Assembly: GCA_947471745.1 (NCBI GenBank)
Contig: CANJKZ010000977.1
Location: 2,026,501-2,090,500, forward strand
Origin: Closterium sp. Naga37s-1
Lineage: Eukaryota; Streptophyta; Zygnematophyceae; Desmidiales; Closteriaceae
Reading direction: 5' to 3'
DNA length: 64,000 bases
This document shows, piece by piece, positions 40,416 to 51,900 of this stretch (its first letter is position 1; every line of letters begins with the position of its first letter). Position numbers and translations under genes: made by a program. The notes below the pieces were generated by a model, which ran no database searches, was not told the origin of the DNA, and saw only the letters and a list, made by a program, of their open reading frames with translations.

Positions 40416-42950
40416 AAGAACAAGGGTTGAGGTTCTATTGAAGAGGAAAATACTGTGATACTCACGAATGATTGGGTGACTGTTTGTGGGGGCATGGAAA
40501 GTGATCATATGCTAGGAACATACAGTTTTTTTCTTCGGAATAAAATGTGCTCGGTTCCGCCGTGTTGACCCGGTCAAACTGCCTACCTTTCCCCTCCCCC
40601 CTTGTCCCTGCCGCCTCTCTCCGTCCCCTCCCCCTCACACTCTGATGGTACCGACTTCAACCGCAATTAACAGTACGTCAGAGAGGCCTTTGGTGCAACC
40701 AACAAGCACAGGGAAGGGATGGGGAGGGGGTGAGGGAGGGAGGGGGGGAGGGAGGGAGGGAGGGAGGGAGGGAGGGAGGGAGGGGAGGAACTATGGACTC
40801 CAGTATCAAGGTATTTGCACAGTGCACCGCGGGCAGGAAATGATGATGTGTTTCTCTGAACTCTTGGAAATAATCAAAGATGGGTTTTCAAAGGAGCTTC
40901 TTGAGTGCTTTTGAGATTCGGCCAGGAAAAAGCGATCAGTTTTATCAGAGGCTTTGGAAGATCAATATTGCTACCAGCCAGCATCAGGGTAATGGTTACC
41001 ATGTTACAACATAAGATAGGCATGATGCTCCTTAAGGCCCATCACCATATTGAGCACGCCCTACAAGGTCAAGGCAACAATAGTTGCAACGAAGCTAAGC
41101 AAGGCATCGGAAGGAAAAATATACCATATGGTGAAATTTGGAGCGTTCATTCGGGTCCTTTGTCGGATCAGCCATGCTGCTGCCACCACCAACGCATAAG
41201 CGAGATGAGTATGGGTCATGCCAATCTCCTCGTTGGCTGTGTCACACCGTATTGAGACCATACCTGCTTATTTACCCTCTGTTTTGAGTTATTGAACCAC
41301 CTAGTCGAAGAGCGAGGCGAGGCCCAGAGAGCTAGGCCTCAACCCATTGAATGTCATTGACAATCTTACAATCTTCGATCTGACATGTCTGGTAAAGGTT
41401 ACCATGCAACCAAGGATGCGGTGATGAGGCTGAGGGAGTCGGTGAATAATTCAGTAACATGTCGTATACTAACAATGACATGTTACTCACACTGCATTGC
41501 GGACAAAACCGTACCCTATTGCTGGACTGATGCCGTATTATTCAGCAGGTCATTGGCATTGTTTAGCGGCTTTCTATGTGCTATTATGTGTGTTTCAAGC
41601 CTCATACGGTATGATACATGGTCTACGTATTTTTTTACGAAGGGTATGCTCCCCAGGGGAGGCAATGAGATCCAGGCCCAGCATAAGAGGCTTATATTGC
41701 TCTTGAAAGCAGCTGGAACATAGACGAGCAGCTGTACATACCATATAATATATATTGAAGCAGTTTTAAGCAGGGTATGCTCTTTCTTGTACAAGCCGTT
41801 TTGCTACACTCCCCCTCCACCCACGGAATTGGCATCGCGGAAGAGCTCACGACCGTATCCAACCGTCCCTCGCATAAACGATCTCTCTAAACCGCAAGTA
41901 AACTGTTCACTTGGACTTGTGCCGTGTTCTCGGGATTGCACCCGTGAAACAATTCATGGAATCATGGGGGATGGGTGGAGGGGTGCTGCTCTGCTGGACG
42001 AGTGAAGCAGGACGCGTCCCCTCCCACGATCGATCCTGCAAAGGATCGATATTTAGCGGGGTTGGAGAAGGTTCTGGTAGTTGAGAGTGCAGCAAGTGGG
42101 ATTTCAGTGCGGTGGAGGATCGATTTTGCACGCGTCCTAAATCAAACAAGCATACAGCATCGTAGAATCAAGGACACGGATTACAGTCCCTGAATATAGT
42201 CAGTTAGTTTCCTCGTCCCTAAATATAGTCACTGGGATGGCTGTTGGCTGATGTCAGTAGTTTCTTAAAAACTACCAACGAGGGAGATGAGCGGCGTGGA
42301 TCAGTCCTTTGACTTTTTAGTTCGATAATACATCAATAATCGTAGTTCAATGCTCCTGGTCCCCCTCGTTCTTCTTGCAGCACTAACGAAGTCCATGCAC
42401 CACCTAGGCTCCTAGGTTTGTATAGTCGTTAACGTTTGCGTCGATTCTCGCCTGGAGGTAGTACAAAACGTCAAGTGTTTTGAGACTTTCTGTCAAGTCT
42501 GTCTGTCTGTTCTCATCGGCAGTCTTACGATTCAATTGGCTCCTCCGCGTACGCCGATTAGACGAATTCTTGTAGTTCGGACGAAGCTGCCGGATCCCAC
42601 ATTCCCTGTCCATATACGCGCATTCTGACGCGCATTAGGCGAATGATAAGCTGCTCGATTGTCGTACATCGTTTTGTTTCTTTCGTTGGGATTCTCTTCG
42701 TCAGAGCTTCTTGAGCCGGGGCATTCATTCTCTTTCTCAGCATCCTGACCGTTCAAGTTTAACTGCTTTCCTTTCGCCTGGTCGTAAGGTGATACGGTTA
42801 CCCTAATTGAAGTCGTTATGCGCCGGGATTTCGGAATGTCGCCAAGGTTCTCATATTTTATTATGCGACGTGAATTTCCACATTCGCGGATGTTTCGTCA
42901 CTCCCCTTAGTTAATGCAGCTATTTCACCCAAGCCTTGACTACCTGCGTG
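40416..42950. other. Intergenic region between WRC and TPR genes
   Basis: No gene supported. Contains a (GGGA)n tract (about 40730-40785), AT-rich sequence without coding signal, and a small hairpin with arms ATCGATCC / GGATCGAT (42029-42036 and 42043-42050). The last few hundred bases should hold the TPR gene promoter. Confidence 0.55.
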
Positions 42951-45900
42951 ATGGCCGCTGCATGGTGGATCGTCAGAATGCTGCCAATTCTCCTGGCAGG
43001 CCTCTTAGGGCTAGCCGGCTTCATGTCCGTTACCGTCTACGTTATCGTCTTATGGCTCCGCCGAAAGGACTCAGAAGAGGTACTACGCACGGGTCTCACG
43101 ATCACGGGCTTGCCATTACCCCCATTCACTGACAAATCCCTGTTCACTGACAATTCCCCTGTAACTGGAAGTTCCCCCACTCACTTCCCCCACCCACGTT
43201 CCTTTCAATTCCCCCATTCACTAATATCTTCCCGTCTCCCTGACATGTTCACCTTTTCCTCACATTCTCCACTCTCCTGTTTTCTGATTAAATACTGACA
43301 TGTCCACTCAGCTCACAAATCGAAGTAGCCCTTGACCCGACTTAAAGCCTCCCTCGCCTTCGCCTTCCCCTTCGCCACCCCACAGATCGCCAAGGAGCTG
43401 ATTGTGCGAGCCAAGGCCAGTCTACGTGGCGCGACGCCCGCTGACGTGGCAGCTGGCGTGGCGCAGCTCTCCGCGGCGGTGGACCGCGCGCCGTGGCTGG
43501 CGGGGTCGCTGCAGGAGCTCCGCGCGCGCGCGCTGATGCGCCTGCAGCGGTACGAGGAGGTGGTGGCGGTGCTGGCGGAATATCTACCGGATCTCTCCAC
43601 TGTGCACAACGCCATGCACTACAGTGAGTTTGTGGGGTTGCTTATAGCGAGTACAGGCGGAGATGCGAGGAAGGGAGCGCGCTGATGCGCCTGCAGCGGT
43701 ACGAGGAGGTGGTGGCGGTGCTGGCGGAATACCTGCCAGATCTCTCCACTGTGCACAACGCCATGCACTACAGTGAGTTCGTGGGGTTGTTTATAACGGG
43801 TACAGGCGATTATGTGAGGACGTGAGGAAGGGAGCGCGCTGATGCGCCTGCAGCGGTACGAGGAGGTGGTGGCGGTGCTGGCGGAATACCTGCCAGATCT
43901 CTCCACTGTGCACAACGCCATGCACTACAGTGAGTTCGTGGGGTTGTTTATAACGGGTACAGGCGATTATGTGAGGACGTGAGGAAGGGAGCGCGCTGAT
44001 GCGCCTGCAGCGGTACGAGGAGGTGGTGGCGGTGCTGGCGGAATATCTACCAGATCTCTCCACTGTGCACAACGCCATGCACTACAGTGAGTTCGTGGGG
44101 ATGTTTATGGTACAGGCGATGGTGTAGGGAAGGAAGTGCACAGCGGTACGAGTAGGTGCTGGCGGAATACCTGCCCTGCCGGATCCCGCCACATCCCTCC
44201 CTTTCGCTCATCCCTCCCTTTCGCTCTTCCCTTCTCTTTCGCTGCACCAGAGGACGAGAACAAGGCAGCCACAGACATGTGGCAGTGGCAGTGCCTGCTG
44301 CTGGGTAGGTCCTCTACCACCCAGGCTTTTGTGATTCCTCAGAACTTTTTCTACGTCCCTCCCTGTCTCTCCCTCTTCTGTGCAGCGGAGGACGAGAACA
44401 AGACAGCACGGACATGTGGCAGTGCGTGCTGCTGGGCCAGGCCACCTACCACCTGGGCTTTTGAGACCTTTCAAAGCTCTCGCTATATCCCTCCCTCCCT
44501 CCCTTTCTCTCTCTTTTTCTCTCCCTGCTCGCTGACAGCGGAGGACGAGAACAAGACAGCACGGACATGTGGCAGTGCCTGCTGCTGGGGCAGGCCACCT
44601 ACCACCTGGGCTTTGGAGACGTCTCAAATCTCTCGCTATATCCCTCCCTCCCTTTCTCTCTCTTTTTCTCTCCCTGCTCGCTGACAGCGGAGGACGAGAA
44701 CAAGACAGCAACGGACATGTGGCAGTGTCTGCTACTGGGCCAGGCCACGTACCACCTGGGCTGTTTAGACGTATGGAACCACTCGCTGTAACCCTCCCTT
44801 TCCCCCTCCCTCCCTCCCTCCCTCCTCCTCTCTCTCCCTCCCTCCCTCTCTCCCTCCCTCCCCCCTTCCCGTCTTCTGTCCCTGCTCGCTGACAGCGGAG
44901 GACGAGAACAAGACAGCAACGGACATGTGGCAGTGCTTGCTACTGGGGCAGGCCACGTACCACCTGGGCTGGCTGGACGAGGCACTCGTGCTGCTCCGAC
45001 GCGCCAAGAGGCTCAGCCAGGCTGTGGCGCGGTGAGTCATCAGACCGTCTGTAGCACGGTGATTCAGCATGGTAAATCTCGGAACAGGTTGCAGTGCAAC
45101 GAGTTTTTGTCCTCAGCTTTAGCATCCGCCCCTGTCGCCTCCCTCTTGCCCACTGATTCGCTCTCTCCTCCCTCCCCTCCTCCCATCCTCCCCCTTTTTC
45201 CATGCTGCAACATGCTTCTTTCTCCTACACCAGCAAGGAGAGTGCTCTGATGGACGAGGACCAGTTCCCAGTCTACGACGCCTCCCACCCCGCAGCCACG
45301 GCGCCACCCTCTCACATCCCCTTCCCTCCCCATCCCCACCACCCCCTCTCTCACCCTTGACCAGCAAGGAGAGTGCACTGATGGACGAGGACCAGTTCCC
45401 AGTGTTCGACGCCTCCCACCCCGCAGCCACTGCACCCTTCTCACATCCCCCCTCTCACATTCGCCCCTTCCCCTACCCCTCTCACCCTTCACCACCACCC
45501 CACACCAGCAAGGAGAGTGCGATGATGGACGAGGACCAGTTCCCTGTCTATGACGGCTCCCACCCAGCAGCCATGGCGCCCCTCTCCGCGTCCTCCTCAG
45601 CGGGGGAGACCCTCAACCGCCTCATCCTCGTCATCCGCTTCCTGCTTTGGCGCCGCTCTGCTGGGGACGCTGCCTTTGCGGCCGGGCTCTACCCTGAAGC
45701 TGTTAGGCACTACTCTAAAGGTGCGTGTGTGAGGTGAGGATGCGTGTGTGTGTTCATGCGCATGGGATGGGAGTGGGTGCTGCATCAGGCACCCTCAACC
45801 GCCTCATCCTCGTCATCCGCTTCCTCCTCTGGCGCCGCTCCGCTGGTGACGCTGCCTTTGCTGCCGGCCTCTACCCGGAGGCCGTCAGGCATTACTCCAA

Positions 45901-48900
45901 AGGTGCGTGTGAGGGTGCGTTTGTGTGCGCGTCCATGTGCATGGGAGTGCGTGCAGCATCAGACCCTCAACCGTCTCATCCTCGTCATCCGCTTCCTGCT
46001 TCCTCTACGCGTCAACCGAGCATCTGATTGTTTTCTATCAAATATTAACTCAACCCCCAACTTCCTCCCCTTTTCCCCTCTTCCCTTTTGCAGTTCTCGA
46101 GTCTAAGAAGGGCATCCCCCAGTCCCTAGCCGCCTCTCTCTTCCTCCGCCAAGCATCAGATGTTTGCCTCTCAAGCTCTTTCCACCGCCTCCTTCATCCC
46201 CCCCCCCCCACAAATCCTCCCCTTTTCCCCTCTTCCCTTTTGCAGTGCTCGAGTCCAAGAAGGGCATTCCCCAGTCCCTAGCCGCCTCTCTCTTCTGCCG
46301 CCAGGCATCAGGTGTTTTCTCGCTTAAAATCTTTACACAACCCTGCACACTTCCCCTCCCCCAATGCAGTTCTCGAGTCCAAGAAAGGCATCCCCCAGTC
46401 GCTAGCCGCCTCTCTCTTCCTCCGCCGAGCCGCAGCCTTCCAAGCCTCCAGCCGCATCGCCGATGCTATCGCCGACTGCTCCCGAGCCTCAGCCCTGGAG
46501 CCTCACCGAGCCGACGCGCTCTGGTGCCGGGCCTGCCTCTACCAGTCCGTCGGCTGCTTCCAGGAAGCTTCCCAGGACCTGGAGCGGCTCCTTTCGTTTT
46601 ATCAGGAGCTGCTGGCGTCAGCAGGAGGGGGGCGGGACCTCTGGTTACGGTTACAGATCAGCTGCGGGTTCTGTGCTGCGTGCTTCTTTGATGAAGCTGT
46701 CAGCGGGGCAGCAGGGGCAGGATCAGGGGCGGGGGCGGGGGCGGGGGCGGGGGCGGGGGCGGGGGCAAGGGCGGGGGCAGGGGCGCGGAGTGCTGGGGAA
46801 GGAGGGGAGCAGGTGGGAGTGGGGGTGGGGAAGAAGGGGGGGAGCGGCAGGTGTACCCTCTGTGGGAGAGTGAGGTCTGCTAGACTGGGCGCAGGAGACA
46901 CAGGGCTAGTTGCTGCTTTGGAGCTAGGGCTTGGAGGGGAGAAGCGGAAGTTTGTCGGGCGGCAGAGGGGTCTGAGGCGGTGGTTTGCCAATGCGGTTGT
47001 GCACGTTGGGAGGTGGTTGGTGGCGGTGGGGAGGGTGTTGGGAGTGGTGGCGCAGGAGGAGGAGGACGAGGCGGGGTGGTGGCGGGAACAGACGAATATG
47101 GAAGTTGCTGAGAAGCATCTCACGTGGGAGCACGTGCGACGGGTGAAAGCTAAGCTAGAGAAAGTGCGGGCGGAGGGAACAGCAGCCGAAGCAGCAGCCG
47201 CAGCGGCGGCTGCTGCGGCGGCAGCAGGGGCGGATGGTCATGGAGAGGGAGCGGTGGGGGAGGGAGGTGAGGGGAGAGAGGGAGGAAGCGATGGGAGGGA
47301 TGTGGCAGTTAGTCAGCGCAGACTCATGGACCACGCTCGCATCTTAGGCCTCTCCACCTCCACTGCCGCGTCTATAGGCGCTCTCTCCTCCTCCCTCGCC
47401 CGCTCACTCTCCCTCACAGGAGGGGCGGGAGGAGGAGGAGGTGAGGGTGGTTCTGGGGGAATGGGTAGTGCCCCGTCCTCCTTGCCTCAATCCCCCAGCT
47501 ATTCCCAGCAGCAGGAGCAGCGTGAGCAGCGGGAGCAGCAGAGGGAGCAGAGGGAGCAGCAGAGGGAGCAGCAGAGGGAGGCGTTGCGAGAAGGGTTAGC
47601 AGCCTCCCTAGCTCTAGCTGCCTATCGCATCGCACTCATCCGTAACTCAGAAGCCCGCGCCCTCACATTCGTTGAGAAGTGCGCTATCAGGGACGGGCGG
47701 AGCTCTGAAGAAGTGAAAGACGAGGTAATGCACGAGTGGGGGAGACTGGATGGCGTGTTGCAGGAGGCTTACGCACAGCTGATACAGGCTACGGGTGGGA
47801 ACAAGGACTCTGCTGCTGCCGCCGCTGCCGCTCTGCAGGTTCATGACTTGGAGGATATGGATGGGGAGGACGGGGAAGGGGAGGGGGACGGGGACGAGGA
47901 TGGGGGCGCGGAGTGGGGGGAAGGCGAGGGGGAAGGGGAAGGGGGGGATGCGGAGGGGCGGATGCGGAGACGGGGGGAGAGGAGGAAGCTGTTTGGAAGG
48001 AGGTTGCCTGGGACGCCTAGTTTTAATCTGAGGCGGGGTGGGGATGAGATGGACGTTGGGCGGATGCTGAGAGGGAAGTCTAAGGTATGGGAGAGAGGTT
48101 CCGGGAAGAGAGGAGGGAGGGAGGAGATGGAGGGGAAAGGGGAAGGCGGGGACTGGTGGAGGAAAGGGAGGAGGGATAAGAAGATGAGGGATGAGCGGGG
48201 GTGGAGGGAGAGGGAGGAGAGGAGGGAGCGGGAGCAGGATTCCATGGGTATGAGTCCGAAGCTGCACTCGTTTCGGATGGAGAGGTGGGTGGAGGAAGGG
48301 GCATCGATGGATGGGATGCGGTTGGATTCGTTTGATTTCGGTGTGGTTGGGGATGTGTTTGGTGGACTGGGGAGCAGAATGAAGATCTGGAAGAAAAAGG
48401 AGGGGGTGCGGACAGGTGGTGGGAAGGAGAAGGAAGGGAGGGAGGAGGAGAAGGAGGAGAAGGGGGAGAAGGGGAGGGAGAAGGAGAGGGAGAAGGAGAA
48501 GGAGAGAAGGAGGAGGAAGAAGTTGGGGGTGGGAGATTTGCTTGGGGAGGAGGAGGATGATGAAGTGGAGCAACGGTCCAGATTTGGTTTCGGGGTGCTG
48601 GCGTGGGAGAGAGAGAAGGATAAGGAGAGGGAGAGGGAGAAGGAGAGAGAGCGGATGGAGCGAGAGCGGGAGAAAGCAGAGAGGGAGAGGGAGAAGGAGA
48701 AGGAGCGGGCAGAGAGAGAGCGAGAAAAGGAGCGGGAGAGGGCCGAGAGAGAGAAGGAGAAGGCAGAGAGGGAAAGGGAGAGGCAGGAACGGAAGGAGAA
48801 AGAGCGGGAGGAGCGGGAAGAGCGGCGGGAACGCGAGCGGGCTGTGAAGAAGGAGAAGGAGAGAGAGCGGCGGGAGAGGAGGGAGAGGAGGAAGAAGTTA

Positions 48901-51900
48901 CAGGGATCAGCAGAAGACTTACCAGGAGAGTTCAAAGAGGAAGTGGAAGGGAAGGAGAGAGCGAGGGAGAGGGAAGAAGACCGGCCCGATACAGCAGGGG
49001 CTGTCGTGCAGAGAGCAGGGGAAGGAGGGGGTGAGAGAGAGCGTAGGGTTGCGGGCAGGGCGGCGAGTATGGGCAGGGAGAGTGATAGTGAGGGTGAGTA
49101 TGAGCGGGAGCAGTGGCACCCGGGCGGAGGTGACTATAACGAAGGGGCTGATTCGTTTGTGGATCGGTTGGTTGTGCATGAGGGGGGTAAAACGGGGGGA
49201 GAGAGTGACACTGAGTGGGGGAAGATGAGGGAGTGGGGGAGGATGCGGAAGTGGGGGCGGAAGAGGAGGGGAGGGGGAGCGGGAGGGGGGAGGAGGGAGA
49301 GTGACAGCGAGAGTGACGCGGAGAGCGATAGGAGGTTCAGGGGAGGGAGTGGGGAGTGGCTTAGAGGGACAGCCAGTGCAGGTGTGGGTGGGGGAGGAGT
49401 GGGAGGAGGAGGGAGTGAGAGTGATAGTGATCGTGAGGGAGTGAGTGAGAGTGAGAGGATTAATGAGCTGATTATGGGGGAGGGAGGGGGGCTTAGAGGG
49501 GCGTTGACAGTGGGAGCGGCAGGAGGAGAAGCAGGAGTAGCAGGAGGGGTAGTAGGTGCAGCATTAGCAGAAGGAGGAGGAGCAGGTGACGTGGCAGGGG
49601 GTCCGGGCTCATTCCCCTCCTTCCCTTCTCTCTCTGATACGCTGACGTCAGCAGGGCAGAGTGAGGAAGCTTCCTTTGCAACTTCTGAAACGTCAAGCCT
49701 CGGGGGTGTGGAGGAGGAAGGGGAGGGAGAGCAGGCGGAGTTTCTGTTGGGAGGTGAGATGGGGGAGAAAGGAAGGGCAGACAAGGGAAGGACAGAGAGG
49801 GTGGGAGAAGCAGGAGGGGATCAGGAGCAGCAGGGGACGGAAAATTCGGCAGGAGGAGCAGGAGGGGGTGGTATGGGCCGTGCAACTTCATTCTCATTCT
49901 ACAATCCGGTCCCACATACGCCAGGAGATTCCACCACTCCAGCTGCTGCTGCCGCTGCAGCTGGCGTTGCAGGTGCTGCTGCGGGGACTTCCATAGGACA
50001 CGTAACCCCTGCCTTGTCCCATTCCTCCTCCTCTTCCTCCTCCCCGCTAACTTCTCTTTCCTCTCTTCCGTCTGCCGGTACTCCTTCCTCTGCTATCCAC
50101 ACTCCATCCGGCCCGTCCCCTGCTGCCCCCACCACACTAGAACGGCTGCTGATTGGTAAGCCTTCCACTCCACCTTCCCGCACGCTTTCGTCCTCCATTC
50201 CATCCTCCGTATTGGCTGCTTCGTTATCAGGCAGCCCGATGGGAGGGAAGAAAGAGAGAGAGGAGGGTTTTACACCTAAATGGGGTCCCTCCTCTTGGAC
50301 ACGTGGGGGGAGAGAGAAGGATAAGGAGAGGGATAGGGAGAAGGGAGGGAGGGAGAAGGTGAAGGAGAAGGATAGGGAGAAAGGAGGGAAGGAGAAGGAG
50401 AGAGAGAGAGACGAGGAGAAGGGAGGGCGGGCGAGGGAGAGGGGGAGGGATGGGAGTGTGGGGAAGGCAAGGGGAGGGGAGGAGGAAGGGAAAGAGAAGG
50501 ACAAGGAGTGGGAGAGAGGAGAAGGATTACAAAGGCAAGGTAGCCAAGAGGCAGACACTGGTAGTGAAACTGGTGCTAGTGGTGCTTCCCTTGCTGCCTT
50601 AGCTGCCGTTGCTGGCGGTGCTGCCGGTGTTGGTGGTGCTGCCAGTGCTGCAGCTGGTGGTGCTGTTAGTGATGCAGAAGCAGCAGCATCTGCTGCTTCG
50701 GCTGCTGGTGGTGCTGCTGTTTCTGCATGGTCCTTCGCTGATGATGCACCTGCTCCATCCAAGCGACGAGGGCGCTCGTTAATGGAGGAAGAATCGAAGC
50801 CTAGAGGGGCAGCTGCAGCAGCAGCAGCAGCAGCAGCACCAGCAGGAGGAGGAGGAGGAGGAACAGGAGCAGGAGGAGAAGGAGGAACAGGAGGGTCTGT
50901 AGGGGCCATGAGACGTAGTAAGAGTGCAAAGGGTGTTGGTTCTGGTGCTGCTAGTGGTGGTAGTGGTGCTGGTGCTGGTGCTGGTACAGGAACGGGGGCT
51001 GGTGGAGGGGGGGTCAGTACCAGTGCGGGTGGCAGTGGGGGAGGTGGTATTGGGAGCAGTTTCTTCGAAGCTGCACAGAAGGGCGCGGGGGCAGGGATAG
51101 GGCTGGGTGTGGGAGCCTTGCAGTCTGTAGGAGCGCTCAAGTTCCGACGGAAAGTGGATGAGAAAGGGGAGGGGAGGGCAGCAGAGGGACGAGCGGGGGA
51201 GGGGCGAGGAGGGGAAGAAGGCGGGAGAGAGGGAGGAGAGGGTGGGAGGGAGGGGCGAGAAGGAAAGGGTAGGCGGGAAGGGAAAGAGGGGAGGGTTCAG
51301 AGGGAGGTGGGCGAGGGGATGGAAGGGGAGGAGGAGGAGGAGAAGAGGAAGAGTGAGAAGAAGGGCGAGAAGAAGCGGCATGGGAATGTGTTCAAGATAG
51401 GGGGGTTGCTTGGAGGAGGAGGGAGTGGTGCGGGAAACAGCCTTGGTAGTGGCAATACGGGTAACAGCAACAACAGCAACAGCACTGGCGGTGCTGGTGA
51501 CGTGGCTGTAGTCTCCCCAACAGCTGCCACCTCAGCGTCTGTCTTCGCCATGTCAGCACAGACATCTGCCTCCTGGGAAGGATCAGGGCAGGAACCAGGC
51601 GTTCATAGCCCCCACGAAGCTCCTCTTGCTGCCACGTCAGCAGCATTCGCAGCAGCAGGCGCAGCAGCAGCAGCAGGTTCACATATGCAATCAGGTGAGT
51701 CAACTGGGTTAGGAGCTGCTGCACCTTCCCTCTCAGCTGAGCCCGGGGCAGGCTTAACCGGGGAGGGCTCAACTGCTGCTGCAGTAACCAATCCCGAAAT
51801 CTCTCTAAAACCAGGATTGTTGGCATTGGCAACCGGGGCAGGGAGGGGAGGGTTCGGGGTAGGGAGTTCGCATGAGCAAGGGGGGAGGGTTAGAGAGCGG

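Noticed and set aside
42029..42050. Hairpin ATCGATCC-TGCAAA-GGATCGAT as a member of the junction palindrome family
   Set aside because: Different arms and a 6-nt loop, and it is not next to any duplicated segment.
47647..51140. Ser/Pro/Leu-rich frames antisense to the large TPR exon
   Set aside because: They mirror GAG- and GGA-rich coding sequence on the plus strand; no starts, domains or splice sites support them.
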